A stretch of DNA of 64,000 nt from Planctomycetota bacterium (GTDB taxonomy: Bacteria > Planctomycetota > Planctomycetia > Gemmatales > Gemmataceae): assembly GCA_029777335.1 (NCBI GenBank), contig JAKOSN010000181.1, forward strand, positions 1 through 64,000, written 5' to 3'. Numbering within the stretch: the first letter of the stretch is position 1; each line of letters begins with the position of its first letter. A program made the position numbers and the translations under genes. A model generated the notes under the pieces. That model was not told where the DNA came from. It saw only the letters and a program-made list of their open reading frames with translations, and searched no databases. Of the stretch, positions 1 through 8,809 are shown piece by piece.

Positions 1-311
1 ACCTTGCGCCGGACGGGGTGCGTTTGCTCGGCGACGAAGACCAGGCCAAACCCGCCTTCCCCGATCTGCTCCATCAGCCGGTACGAACCAATCACCGAGC
101 CCGGACGCTCGGTGATCGGCTCGTAGTCACCGGTCCGCGCCGGGCGTTGGGGGAGATCCTGCAGAATCCCGCCAGAGACCTCGTGCGCGCGGAGCAACGC
201 TTCGACCTCTCCACGCAACTCCGGATTGGTCCGACAGACCTGATCGAGATAGGCTGCTCGGTCCTCTGGGGATAACTTCAACGCGGCCTGGAAGATTTCG
301 CTTTCGGTCAT
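1..311 (-). CDS. Serine/threonine protein kinase, N-terminal part (runs off window start)
   Basis: The frame opens with ATG at 311 and stays open to the window edge, giving about 103 residues. It starts MTESEIFQAAL, continues with an acidic helical leader (SPEDRAAYLDQVC, then RGEVEALLRAHE) common at the N-terminus of planctomycete Hanks-type kinases, and reaches the first kinase strand with the glycine-rich loop IGEGGFGLVF near residue 85. The catalytic part lies outside the window. It sits 73 bp downstream of an ECF sigma factor on the same strand, a frequent pairing in this phylum, so the two are probably co-transcribed and act in one signalling chain (inference). Confidence 0.85.
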   Translation of the reverse strand, partial: MTESEIFQAALKLSPEDRAAYLDQVCRTNPELRGEVEALLRAHEVSGGILQDLPQRPARTGDYEPITERPGSVIGSYRLMEQIGEGGFGLVFVAEQTHPVRRK

Positions 312-384
312 GGTCGTTCTCCTGGCGTGGGAGGGGTGTGCACCTTCCCATGCGAGAACGGGGCAGAAACCCCCGGGACTTTTT

Positions 385-969
385 TCAGGTGGCGGCCTTG
401 GTTTCTTCCGCGCGTAGCCAGTAACGACGCAACCAGGCCCTGGCGTAGGTCCAGTCTTCCTCTGCGGTCGCTGCGGCGATCCCCAGGATTTGTGCTGCTT
501 CCGCCACAGTGCAGCCAAGAAAGTAGCGCAGTTTGGCCACTTCCGCCTTGCGCGGGGCGTGTTCAGCCAATCGATCCAGCGCCTCGTGAACCGCGAGCAC
601 CTCGGCAGGATCGAGCGCTTGCTCAACAGCGACTTCCCGGGCGACAACGTCGTGTCTGACCAGCCCGCCTCCCCGTTTGCTGCACTGTTTGTTCCGAGCC
701 GTCTCGACCAGGATGCGCCGCATGGCCTCGGCGGCTGCCGCAAAGAAGTGCCTCTGGTTGTCCCAGCACGGCTCGTCCCCCTTGTTCACCAGACGGAGAT
801 ACGCCTCATGAACCAGCGCCGTTGGCTGCAGCGTTTGCCCGGGCTTCTCCTGAGCCAGACGCTGAGCTGCCAGTCTGCGCAACTCGTCGTAGACCAGCGG
901 CAACAATTGTCCGGCCGCCTGTGGATCGCCCCGGCCGATTGATTCCAGGATACGGCTTACGTCACTCAT
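385..969 (-). CDS. ECF-type RNA polymerase sigma factor
   Basis: This 194-residue protein begins MSDVSRILES. The region-2 part contains LLPLVYDELRRLAAQRL, then TALVHEAYLRL and RRILVETARNK, as in the PF07638 group of ECF sigma factors abundant in planctomycetes. The region-4 helix-turn-helix contains FLGCTVAEAAQILGIA followed by a W-x-Y-A-R-A-W-L recognition part. The frame stays open upstream to 1308, but the family N-terminus matches the ATG at 969, so I use that start. The kinase gene follows on the same strand. A kinase-linked ECF factor is typically controlled by that kinase rather than by a classical anti-sigma factor (inference). Confidence 0.9.
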   Translation of the reverse strand: MSDVSRILESIGRGDPQAAGQLLPLVYDELRRLAAQRLAQEKPGQTLQPTALVHEAYLRLVNKGDEPCWDNQRHFFAAAAEAMRRILVETARNKQCSKRGGGLVRHDVVAREVAVEQALDPAEVLAVHEALDRLAEHAPRKAEVAKLRYFLGCTVAEAAQILGIAAATAEEDWTYARAWLRRYWLRAEETKAAT

Positions 970-1359
970 CGATGCCACCGAAACTCCCCTCGGCAGATCT
1001 GGGCACACGAGAGGTTTTCCCCGGATGATCTTTGCTACTGTCGAGCGATTGCTCCTGAGAGAACCACGATGAGTATACACCCGGGCGGGCGACAAATCCG
1101 CGCGTTCCGGGCAGTGGCTTCGTGCGCAGGCGATTGCAAGCAACCGTGGGACTTCGATTTTCGATCGGTCCTGGCACTCAGGAAAAAGTCCCTCGCAATC
1201 TTGCGATTCATTGCAGAATGGGTGACAATACCACCCTTGTAAGCACCTGAATCCTGAAGTCCGCCCCATCGCGTTGCCGAGACCGCCTCTGGTTCGGGAC
1301 GGCCACACGTCGCGGGGTCGCCTGGATTCCCCCCTGGCCCATCAACGGGAGAACCAACC
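970..1359. other. Divergent intergenic region between sigma factor and desaturase
   Basis: These 390 bases separate two divergent genes and must hold promoters for both directions. Apart from the plus-strand promoter candidate listed separately I see no convincing gene or structured RNA. Open frames here lack family features and a good ribosome binding site. Confidence 0.5.
1201..1229 (+). promoter_or_regulatory. Possible sigma-70 promoter for the desaturase gene
   Basis: TTGCGA at 1201-1206 and GACAAT at 1224-1229 are 17 bp apart, about 130 bp before the ATG at 1360. The match to consensus is only partial. Confidence 0.3.
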
Positions 1360-2556
1360 ATGACGGTGTTGCGACAGGAACTGGAATCAGCGGAACCCGA
1401 ACGTCGCTTTGGTTCAGGCTGGATCAGCGGGGTGCTGGCGTTGGTGCTGGCGGGGCTGGGCCTGGGCGCTGTTTTGTGCCTGCGCTATCCCGAGGTCCTC
1501 ACCGTTCCCGAGGCGCGCAATCTCTACAACGTTGCGCTCATCCGCCTGGCGGTGCAGGTGGTTCTGGTCGGCGGCTTTCTCCTGGGCATTTTGAGTATCG
1601 TTCTGCGTCGAAACAAAATTCTCGGCTTCACGGCGCTGGGGTGCATCCTGATCGCCACCGCTCTGGGAGGATCGGGCGCCCAGGATCGACTCCAACTGCA
1701 GAGCGATGTTTACCTCGGCTTGGACTGGTTTCTGTTGAATCTGATCTTCACCGGGATCGTGTTTATCCCCATCGAACGCCTCCTGGGGAAGAAGGAACAG
1801 CCCATCTTTCGCTACGAATGGCGCGAAGACCTTCTCTATTTCCTGATCAGCAGTTTGCTCGTCCAGGTGTTGACGTTCCTTTCCCTGGCGCCTTCGCTCA
1901 CCATCCTGAGTCATACCGACTGGGGTGGCCTGCGCCGCGCCGTGGGGAGTCAGCCGGTGATACTGCAATTCCTGGAAATCATGCTGTTGACCGACCTCGT
2001 CCAGTACTGGGTTCATCGGGCGTTTCACCGCGTCTCGTTTCTGTGGAAATTCCACGCCATCCACCATTCCGCGCAGTCGATGGACTGGCTGGCCAGCTCG
2101 CGCATGCATCTCTTTGAGATCGTCATTCTCCGGGGAAGTACGGTCATCCCCATGTATGTCCTGGGATTCACCGAATCGGCTCTGTATGCCTACATCGTGT
2201 TCGTCTACTTCCTGGCGGCGTTTGTGCATGCCAATTTGCGCGTTCCTCTGGGCTGGATCGATCGCTGGCTGGTAACGCCGCGGTTTCATCACTGGCATCA
2301 TGGGATCGAGCACGAGGCGATTGACGTCAACTTCGCGGTGCATTTCCCCTTCCTCGACTGGCTTTTCGGCACCTATCATCTGCCCGCTGATGGAAGATGG
2401 CCCAGTGGGTACGGGATCGAGGATCATCCGATCCCCCGCGGATTTTTGCGTCAATTCCTTTATCCGCTCACTCCAGCCAGGGAAGCCGTGCCCGTGGCGT
2501 TTCCCCCGAGCGAGGGAAACCCGGTGGCAGCCTCGCCGCCTGATCAGAACTCGTAG
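1360..2556 (+). CDS. Sterol desaturase / fatty acid hydroxylase family membrane protein
   Basis: A 398-residue integral membrane di-iron enzyme. Several hydrophobic segments fill the first 190 residues. The histidine boxes of the fatty acid hydroxylase superfamily follow: HRAFH near 219-223, KFHAIHH near 230-236 and RFHHWHH near 308-314. These histidines bind the two irons that activate oxygen to hydroxylate or desaturate a lipid chain or sterol; the substrate cannot be read from sequence. The N-terminal hydrophobic extension makes it longer than the roughly 270-residue bacterial members. The ATG follows GGGAG at modest spacing. It is followed by a DUF1501 gene 147 bp away, with no obvious functional link. 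Confidence 0.88.
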   Translation: MTVLRQELESAEPERRFGSGWISGVLALVLAGLGLGAVLCLRYPEVLTVPEARNLYNVALIRLAVQVVLVGGFLLGILSIVLRRNKILGFTALGCILIATALGGSGAQDRLQLQSDVYLGLDWFLLNLIFTGIVFIPIERLLGKKEQPIFRYEWREDLLYFLISSLLVQVLTFLSLAPSLTILSHTDWGGLRRAVGSQPVILQFLEIMLLTDLVQYWVHRAFHRVSFLWKFHAIHHSAQSMDWLASSRMHLFEIVILRGSTVIPMYVLGFTESALYAYIVFVYFLAAFVHANLRVPLGWIDRWLVTPRFHHWHHGIEHEAIDVNFAVHFPFLDWLFGTYHLPADGRWPSGYGIEDHPIPRGFLRQFLYPLTPAREAVPVAFPPSEGNPVAASPPDQNS

Positions 2557-2703
2557 GGAGACTCGGATCTCGGGGGGGAGCGGACGAGGGAGTTTCGTTT
2601 TGCACCAGGTCACTCTTTTTGTTGGCAAGTCTCGTGCCGGGTGATACCATGACGCGAAACGCTGCACCGGCCATTCTCAAAACCCGAGAGAGGAACTTGT
2701 CTC

Positions 2704-4017
2704 ATGTTGGAACTGCACAGCACCAGGGGCGTGGAGTTCTGCGACGGCCTGACGCGGCGCGATTTTCTCCGTGTTGGTGCCCTCTCGGCCGGGGCGGTCG
2801 GATTGTCGCTCACCGATCTGCTTCCCTCGGCGCAGGCGGCTCCGCGCGGCCAGGCGACCAGCTGTATCCTCCTCTTTCTCGTGGGCGGACCGAGCCATCT
2901 GGACACCTGGGATCTGAAACCACAAGCGCCTGATTCGGTGCGTGGGCCCTTCCGGCCGATGCACACCACCGTCCCAGGGATCACCATGAGCGAGCACTTT
3001 CCGCTCATGGCTCGCCAGGCCCAACGTTATGCCCTGGTGCGCTCCGTCCATCACGATGCCGCGCCGATCCACGAAACCGGCCATCAACTGATGCAAACCG
3101 GCCGCCTCGGCCACGCGGGGGTTGAGTATCCGCACTATGGCGCGGTGCTGTCGCACCTGCGCGGCCCCTCGGCTCCGGGAGTTCCGGCCTGGGCAGTCCT
3201 CCCGGCACCGATCCACAATACCGGCGTGAGCGTGGGGCATGGTCAGACCGCTGGCTATCTGGGACGGCAGCACGATCCCCTCTATATCCAGGGCGATCCG
3301 GCACAACCGCACGCGCATTATCAGTTCCTCGATGCGCTCGATGCGGCGCAACGGTCGGTGGAATCTGCCCCGGAGGCGAATGCGCAGGCGCGCGCACTCG
3401 ACCGTCTTTTTGCTCCTACCACCAAAAAGGCGCTGGATACCTCAGGCGAAAAAGAGATAACACGGAGTCGCTATGGGGTCAATACTTTTGGCCAGTCCTG
3501 CTTGCTGGCGCGCCGGCTTGTCGAGCGTGGCGTGGGGCTGGTCACCGTGAACATGTTCGACTCGGTCTTCAACGAGATCACCTGGGACTGTCACGCCGAT
3601 GGCGGCGCGCTCGCCACCGATCTGGACGATTACAAGGAGGTTCTGTGTCCGCTGTTCGATCGAGCCTACAGTGCGCTCCTGGAAGATCTCGCCGAACGCG
3701 GCATGCTCGATAGCACGCTGGTGGTGGCGATGGGCGAATTTGGTCGGACTCCGCAGATCAATCCACGCGGTGGTCGCGATCACTGGCCCGGCTGCTGGAG
3801 CATCGTTCTGGCGGGTGGAGGAATCAAGGGCGGGCAGGTGGTTGGCTCCTCCGACCGTACCGGCAGCGAGCCGAAGGATCGTCCGGTCACCCCGGCGGAT
3901 GTGGCCGCGACCATCTATCACGCGCTTGGCGTGCAGCCCGCGATCTCACTCCCTGGTCCCGATGGCACCCCGTTGCCGGTCAGCACCGGGAAGCCGATTG
4001 CGGAACTCTTCGCCTGA
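2704..4017 (+). CDS. DUF1501 domain protein, exported (sulfatase-like fold)
   Basis: The 437-residue protein starts near MLELHSTRG and carries RRDFLRVGALSAGAVGL, a twin-arginine-type signal, then a cleavable AQA site. The body shows the DUF1501 signature: FLVGGPSHLDTWDLK early, TWDCHADGG in the middle and VVAMGEFGRTPQIN followed by RDHWPGCWSIVLAGGG late. DUF1501 belongs to the alkaline phosphatase/sulfatase-like superfamily but has no experimentally proven reaction. In planctomycetes it usually sits beside a PSD1 (DUF1549/DUF1553) cytochrome-like gene; this copy stands alone, while the second copy at 48.8 kb has the usual partner. Confidence 0.92.
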   Translation: MLELHSTRGVEFCDGLTRRDFLRVGALSAGAVGLSLTDLLPSAQAAPRGQATSCILLFLVGGPSHLDTWDLKPQAPDSVRGPFRPMHTTVPGITMSEHFPLMARQAQRYALVRSVHHDAAPIHETGHQLMQTGRLGHAGVEYPHYGAVLSHLRGPSAPGVPAWAVLPAPIHNTGVSVGHGQTAGYLGRQHDPLYIQGDPAQPHAHYQFLDALDAAQRSVESAPEANAQARALDRLFAPTTKKALDTSGEKEITRSRYGVNTFGQSCLLARRLVERGVGLVTVNMFDSVFNEITWDCHADGGALATDLDDYKEVLCPLFDRAYSALLEDLAERGMLDSTLVVAMGEFGRTPQINPRGGRDHWPGCWSIVLAGGGIKGGQVVGSSDRTGSEPKDRPVTPADVAATIYHALGVQPAISLPGPDGTPLPVSTGKPIAELFA

Positions 4018-4125
4018 TACCCTCGTTCCCCTGTCCGCGTGAGTCGGAGCATCTAGAATAGGCCGGCAAGGGTGACCCGGAGAGCTTTTGAACTCTTCCG
4101 AACCCCTCGAACAGAGAGCCAGACC

Positions 4126-4161
4126 AGGAGCCGCGAGCGTGGTGGCACGCTGGCGGCTCCT
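4126..4161 (+). promoter_or_regulatory. Strong hairpin in the pyrB leader
   Basis: AGGAGCCGC pairs with GCGGCTCCT and, after a one-base bulge on each side, AGCGTG pairs with CACGCT around a 4-base loop. It ends 27 bases before the pyrB start. No U-run follows, so it is not a simple terminator. It may be an attenuator or leader structure for pyrB, or the 3' end of the preceding transcript. Confidence 0.55.
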
Positions 4162-4188
4162 TGCACAAGGATGGCCCGGGAGTGTGTG

Positions 4189-5154
4189 ATGAAGGTTGAT
4201 CTGCCAGCGCGGGAATCCGGCAAGATGATCTGGACCAGACGACATCTGCTCGGACTGGAAGAGTTACATCCGCAGGAGATCGTAACCATCCTCGACATGG
4301 CGGAGGAGTTTACCGATTCGGGGGGCAACCGACCGCGCAAGCGAACCAATCTCAGGGGCAAGGTGGTTGTCAATCTCTTCTTCGAGCCCTCCACGCGCAC
4401 TCGAACCAGCTTTGGCCTGGCGGCCCGGCAACTGGGTGCGGATACCATCGACTTCAGTTCCAGCGGTTCCAGTGTAAGCAAGGGCGAGACCTTCATCGAT
4501 ACCGCCAAGAACATTGAAGCGCTCGGCATCGACCTCGCCGTGGTGCGGCACTCGGTTCCCGGGGCGCCGCATCTGCTCAGCCAGCATCTGAACTGTGGCG
4601 TGGTGAATGCGGGCGACGGTGCCCACGAACATCCGACCCAGGGGTTGCTCGATATCTTCACCATCCGCCAGGTGAAGGGACACGTCGAAGGGCTCACCGT
4701 GGGGCTGGTTGGGGACATTGCTCATTCGCGCGTGGCGCGCAGCAATATCCACGGTCTGCTCAAGCTGGGCGCGCGTGTGATCGTCTGTGGCCCCTCGACG
4801 TTGATTCCTCCCACCGTGGAGCGCCTGGGGGTGGAGGTGGCGCACCGCCTGGATGATATTCTGCCGCTCTGCGATGTGGTGAATGTGCTCCGCATTCAGT
4901 TCGAGCGGCAGCGCTCGGGGCTGTTCCCCTCTATTCAGGAGTATTCCCGGCTCTTCGGGATGCACAGCGAACGGCTACGCCGGGCGAAACCCGATCTGCT
5001 GTTGCTCGCACCGGGACCGATCAATCGCGGGGTGGAGTTGACTCCCGAGGTGGCCGATGGTCCCAACAGCGCCATTCTGAAGCAGGTGAAGAACGGCCTG
5101 GCTGTTCGCATGGCGGTGCTGTATCTCCTTGCGGGCCAGCCTCCGGAAGCCTGA
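4189..5154 (+). CDS. pyrB: Aspartate carbamoyltransferase, catalytic chain
   Basis: This 321-residue enzyme joins carbamoyl phosphate and aspartate, the first committed step of pyrimidine synthesis in the cytosol. The carbamoyl-phosphate motif [12 protein letters not shown] lies near 63-74 and the HPTQ motif near 148-151, followed by [10 protein letters not shown]. The aspartate domain includes [12 protein letters not shown] and ends [11 protein letters not shown] and [13 protein letters not shown], as expected. I chose ATG 4189 because GGGAG lies 6 bases upstream; the frame is open further up and ATG 4225 is possible. The leader holds a strong hairpin. The 3' end overlaps the convergent MATE gene by 134 bp. 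pyrE is also in this window but 52 kb away; no pyrC or pyrI is adjacent. Confidence 0.97.
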   Translation: MKVDLPARESGKMIWTRRHLLGLEELHPQEIVTILDMAEEFTDSGGNRPRKRTNLRGKVVVNLFFEPSTRTRTSFGLAARQLGADTIDFSSSGSSVSKGETFIDTAKNIEALGIDLAVVRHSVPGAPHLLSQHLNCGVVNAGDGAHEHPTQGLLDIFTIRQVKGHVEGLTVGLVGDIAHSRVARSNIHGLLKLGARVIVCGPSTLIPPTVERLGVEVAHRLDDILPLCDVVNVLRIQFERQRSGLFPSIQEYSRLFGMHSERLRRAKPDLLLLAPGPINRGVELTPEVADGPNSAILKQVKNGLAVRMAVLYLLAGQPPEA

Positions 5155-6568
5155 TGTAGGCCTCTTCTTCCAACTCACGCAGCACCGGTGTCGATTCGAT
5201 CACCCGCATCGTGCGCCACTTTCCGCCGCGGAATCGCCAGCCGAGTACCACGGCTTGCACCACAATGTACAGGCTGGCGAACGTCCACGGCCAGGTGAGT
5301 GGCCAGCCACGACGGCTCGCCACCCAGGCCGGGAGCGCCATCAATGAAGCGGCGAGGATGACTGTCACCAGGCTGACAAAACGCGTATCCCCCGCTCCGC
5401 GCAGCGCATGGGAGAACACCAGACTCGTGGTGTCGAAGAGCGCATAGAGCGTGACAAAGCGCAGGAGCATTGGGACCAACGCCGCCACCTCGTTCCAGGG
5501 TGTTTCACCCTGTTGGCTGTGAAAGAGTTCTGCCAGCTCGGTTGGAATCAGCAGATAGAGCAACGCCAGGAGGGCGGTGAACAGCAGTGCCAGTTGGAGC
5601 CCATTCCAGACCGTCCGTGCTGCCAGATCGGAGCGCTCCTCGCCCTGGTGTTGCCCAACGAGCACGCCGATCGCCTGGCCAATCCCCATCGTTGGCAGAT
5701 AGACCAGGAGATTCAACGTCCAGGCGATGCTGGTGGCGTTCAGGTCGAGCGCGCCCAGACGGCCGACAAAGACCAGGAAGAGTGTGAACCCAAGCGCTTC
5801 GAGCGAGGCGAGCAAACCGTTGGGCACGCCAAAGCGAAGCAGACGCACAAACAGGCGTGGATCGGGACGCCAACCGGCGGCCGTGCCATGAACCTGGCGA
5901 TGCACTTTGCGCCAGAGCAAGCCGAGCCCGAGGATCGCTGACAGTGTGCTGCCACAGACCGTTGCCCAGCCCGCGCCAGCGATTCCCCAGGCGGGGAAGC
6001 CCCAGCGCCCATAAATCCAGGGATAGGCGAGGGCGATGTTGCAGAGCAGCCCGGAGGCGTTGATCAACATCACGGTGCGGCTGTGTCCCAGCCCGGTGAA
6101 AAAACTGGTGACGGCGGCAGTGATCAGCAGCGGCAAGGCCGAATAACACAGACAGCGCAGATAGATCGCTTCCAGCCGCTGAATGGGGGCAGCGTGTTCT
6201 CCGATGGCGACGATCGATTCCGCCCAGGGGATCACTGGTAAAAACGCCAGTCCGCCAAGGAGCGCGAGGTAGAGAGCCTGCCAGATGGTGGGCCCCACCC
6301 GGCGCGGGACGCCGGCTCCGCTGTACTGAGCGACAAAGGTGGTGGCGTAGTTGACGGTGAATTGCAACAGGGTAAGCGGGGTCCAGAACAGGAGCGAGGC
6401 GGTGATGGCGGCCCCGACAGCGTCGCTATCGGCGCGGCTAAGGAGAATACGGTCAATGGCGATCTGCAATGTCCAGAAGCTATTGCTCACCACCAGCGGC
6501 CACGCAATGCGCACCACGTCGCGCGTTCCGCCCGGTCCACGCCACCACTGCCGCCACGCTTGCCACAT
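5021..6568 (-). CDS. MATE family multidrug/toxin efflux transporter
   Basis: A 515-residue membrane protein with about 12 transmembrane segments, starting [11 protein letters not shown]. The first half has the MATE pattern ([33 protein letters not shown]) and the second half repeats it ([43 protein letters not shown]). MATE carriers export cationic drugs or metabolites using a Na+ or H+ gradient; the substrate is unknown. ATG 6568 follows GAGG at good spacing. The last about 44 residues are hydrophilic, proline-rich and encoded antisense to the end of pyrB, so the tail may be a by-product of stop-codon loss rather than functional. Confidence 0.9.
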   Translation of the reverse strand: MWQAWRQWWRGPGGTRDVVRIAWPLVVSNSFWTLQIAIDRILLSRADSDAVGAAITASLLFWTPLTLLQFTVNYATTFVAQYSGAGVPRRVGPTIWQALYLALLGGLAFLPVIPWAESIVAIGEHAAPIQRLEAIYLRCLCYSALPLLITAAVTSFFTGLGHSRTVMLINASGLLCNIALAYPWIYGRWGFPAWGIAGAGWATVCGSTLSAILGLGLLWRKVHRQVHGTAAGWRPDPRLFVRLLRFGVPNGLLASLEALGFTLFLVFVGRLGALDLNATSIAWTLNLLVYLPTMGIGQAIGVLVGQHQGEERSDLAARTVWNGLQLALLFTALLALLYLLIPTELAELFHSQQGETPWNEVAALVPMLLRFVTLYALFDTTSLVFSHALRGAGDTRFVSLVTVILAASLMALPAWVASRRGWPLTWPWTFASLYIVVQAVVLGWRFRGGKWRTMRVIESTPVLRELEEEAYIRLPEAGPQGDTAPPCEQPGRSSPASEWRCWDHRPPRESTPPRD

Positions 6569-6661
6569 GCAGAAGCCTCTTCTCGGGGGTGAGGGACCGC
6601 GCAGCCGACCGAGCGGCCTGACCAGCGCAGTGGGCGAAAGAGAAGAGGGCCGTCCGCCGCC

Positions 6662-7162
6662 TCACTTCTTGTTGCACGCCTGACAGCGCACGGCCAGGAT
6701 CAGGATTTCCTTGTTCTTGGTCTTGTAGCGGGTCATGATCGGGAAAAACTTGCCACACGCGGTGGTATAGGTAATCTCACCGAGGGTGGGCGGAGTGATC
6801 GTCAACTGCACGCGCCCCGCATCCTTTTCGCCATTGCGATGCACCGTCACGGTCGCCTTCTGATCCGCAAAGACCGCAAACGTTTCCGACCCCGACACCG
6901 GAATCGATTTGCAGGTCATCTTCGCCAGGCGAAAACCCTTGTATTGCGGATACACCTTCTGGATTTCCTTGGCGATGCATTCCAGTCGCGGGTCGATCTT
7001 GGTATCGGTTTCACTCGCCACGATCGTGACCACACACACCTTGACCTCGCGGCCCTCCGCCGACTGCTGCGGATCGCACGCAAGGGTCAGAGAAGAGGAC
7101 ACCAGCAACAGGGCGCAGGTGATCGCCCAACTGCGCGAAAAGGAGAGAAAACGCCAACACAT
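6662..7162 (-). CDS. Secreted protein of unknown function
   Basis: Of 166 residues, the first 28 form a signal peptide (MCWRFLSFSRS, then a hydrophobic stretch ending SLTLA before Cys). It is not a canonical lipobox. The mature part is about 135 residues with several cysteines, including a C-terminal C-Q-A-C-N-K-K end, and predicted beta-rich segments. The start ATG 7162 is preferred over the upstream ATG at 7201 because a G-run precedes it at proper spacing and the signal peptide then begins normally. It lies between the anti-sigma-like gene and the MATE gene on the same strand. I do not recognise the family. Confidence 0.75.
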   Translation of the reverse strand: MCWRFLSFSRSWAITCALLLVSSSLTLACDPQQSAEGREVKVCVVTIVASETDTKIDPRLECIAKEIQKVYPQYKGFRLAKMTCKSIPVSGSETFAVFADQKATVTVHRNGEKDAGRVQLTITPPTLGEITYTTACGKFFPIMTRYKTKNKEILILAVRCQACNKK

Positions 7163-7225
7163 GAGTGAACCCCCCAGGTACTCATGGCATACGAAAAGCA
7201 AGGTCCCAAATAGTCGTGGCGCGAG

Positions 7226-7795
7226 TCAGTTCCCGGACCAGGGTGGCAGCAGAGGACTGACAATCATCGGAGTGCCGTGCTCGGCCTGATGCAAATCAGG
7301 ACGTGCGCCATCGGCGTGCGGAACAACCCGTTCGACGCGAACATCGCCTGGATCGGCGAGGACAAGAGTGTTTTCCACTGGCGGTTCCCCAACCACCAGT
7401 GCCGGGGTATCTGCGCCATCAATGCTGATGATCACCACCTCATTGGCGCTCAACACTTCCAGCGGCTCGAAGGTTTCTGTGTGCGGTGACACCGCGAGCG
7501 GCGATGGTTCGCGCGGCGCGGTCCGCTGCGACAACATGCGCCAACCGACGAGGAGAGCGAGCAACAGCCCGGCCGCGGCCATCCCCCCCAGCAGGGGGCC
7601 ACGCCAGCGCTGACGGGGAGGTGGGGCGGACACGCCCTGCTCGATTCGTGCCAGCAAGGCTCTCCAGACAACGTCCTCGGGCTCCGACGGAGTGGTCTGG
7701 CGCAGAAGTTCGTCGAGAGGATCTCTCACGGTCTGCTCCGGGGAAGGGTGTGCCGGCAAGCGCTGGTCGGTGTTTTCGCTCTCTTCGTGCCACAT
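7226..7795 (-). CDS. Putative membrane anti-sigma factor
   Basis: A 189-residue protein with a soluble N-terminal part of about 75 residues (DELLRQTTPSEPEDVVWRALLARIEQ), one transmembrane helix (LLGGMAAAGLLLALLVGW) near 90-107 and an acidic C-terminal part of about 80 residues that would be outside the cytoplasm. It starts 46 bp downstream of an ECF sigma factor. The topology and position are those of an anti-sigma factor, but the N-terminal part shows no recognisable zinc-binding HxxxCxxC motif. The assignment rests on context. Confidence 0.65.
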   Translation of the reverse strand: MWHEESENTDQRLPAHPSPEQTVRDPLDELLRQTTPSEPEDVVWRALLARIEQGVSAPPPRQRWRGPLLGGMAAAGLLLALLVGWRMLSQRTAPREPSPLAVSPHTETFEPLEVLSANEVVIISIDGADTPALVVGEPPVENTLVLADPGDVRVERVVPHADGARPDLHQAEHGTPMIVSPLLPPWSGN

Positions 7796-7841
7796 GCTCC
7801 CATCCTACTTGATCCGTCCGTTCCCCGAAAGGGGAGCCCGC

Positions 7842-8441
7842 TCAGGCTTCTGGAGCCATCCGGTGGCCCAGGTACTGGCGCAGTTTCTGCCGTGCATAGA
7901 AAAGCCGACTCATGACGGTCCCGATGGAAATGCCCATCGCCTCCGCCACCTCGCGATAGCTCAGTTCGGCATCCACATGAAGCACAAAGGTTTGCCGTTG
8001 AACCTCGGAGAGGGTTTGCATCGCCTCATCGAGCAGGGTGCGCAGGTCGGCGCGATGCAGGCCCCGGTCCGATTGATCGGGGACAAGCAAGGTCGAGGTT
8101 TCGCTTTCGCGGACCTCCGCGGCATCGAGACTGACCGCTTCGCGCCGGCCCCGTTGGCGTCCCAGGTCGAGGGCGGCGTTGCTGACCACGCGGAGCAGCC
8201 ATGTTTTGAACGAACTGCGTCCCTGGAAACTGCTCAGGTGAGTCAGGGCCTTGACAAAGCCTTCCTGGACAGCATCGAGCGCGTCCGATTCGTTGCCGAG
8301 TAATCGGTAGGCCACGCGATAGGCGGGCGAACGATAGCGCTGAAAGAGTTCGTCCAGCGCCTCGCGATCTCCCTGCGCATAGCGAGCCAGCAGACACCCA
8401 TCGCTGGGCGTCGGTGGACAGGCGGCGGTGATGACAGCCAT
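7842..8441 (-). CDS. ECF sigma factor, RpoE-like
   Basis: A 199-residue protein with region 2 at about 15-85 (ELFQRYRSPAYRVAYRLLG, DALDAVQEGFVKAL, SFKTWLLRVVSNAALD) and region 4 at about 135-190 (LLDEAMQTLSEVQRQTFVLH, LSYREVAEAMGISIGTVMSRLFYARQKL). These are the promoter-binding parts of group 4 sigma factors. It directs RNA polymerase to a regulon that cannot be named here. The anti-sigma-like membrane gene follows in the same operon, suggesting release in response to an envelope signal (inference). It is more like classical RpoE than the kinase-linked sigma factor at 385-969. Confidence 0.93.
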   Translation of the reverse strand: MAVITAACPPTPSDGCLLARYAQGDREALDELFQRYRSPAYRVAYRLLGNESDALDAVQEGFVKALTHLSSFQGRSSFKTWLLRVVSNAALDLGRQRGRREAVSLDAAEVRESETSTLLVPDQSDRGLHRADLRTLLDEAMQTLSEVQRQTFVLHVDAELSYREVAEAMGISIGTVMSRLFYARQKLRQYLGHRMAPEA

Positions 8442-8635
8442 GGTGCGCTACTCTCTCCCGGATGCAGACGTCCGAGCGAACATCCTTATTCGTGCATGAT
8501 AGCGAGAACGCGGAACCGATGCGAGGAAAAGATGGGACGACCAGGTTCCTTTGGAGAGCGACCATGCGGACAGGGCAAACTCGTCCGCCTGCGCCGGCCA
8601 GACAAGGCTGTCCTCCGCTCAAGAGGGAAGGAGCC

Positions 8636-8809
8636 TCAGTCAGACCCTGCAAACAACGCACCAGCCATGTCGATAAGACAGCCAACAAAAGACACTGCCA
8701 GGATTACTAGCATGACGATGAGCAGCCATCGCGGAATAGGCTTGTTTGGTGGAGGGAGCCAACTTTCCTTCCTGCGAGTCGAATCGCTTGACTTTAATTC
8801 CGACCTCAT
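8636..8809 (-). CDS. Small single-pass membrane protein (57 residues)
   Basis: A short frame from ATG 8809 to TGA 8636. It encodes a hydrophilic start (MRSELKSSDSTRRKES), a proline-rich hinge (WLPPPNKPIPR) and one strong transmembrane helix (WLLIVMLVILAVSFVGCLI), then a short tail ending GALFAGSD. AAAGGA lies 8 bases before the ATG, an excellent ribosome binding site. The charge pattern suggests the N-terminus is in the cytoplasm. It lies 194 bp upstream of the ECF sigma factor gene on the same strand and could belong to that envelope-stress unit. No family is recognised. Confidence 0.65.
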   Translation of the reverse strand: MRSELKSSDSTRRKESWLPPPNKPIPRWLLIVMLVILAVSFVGCLIDMAGALFAGSD

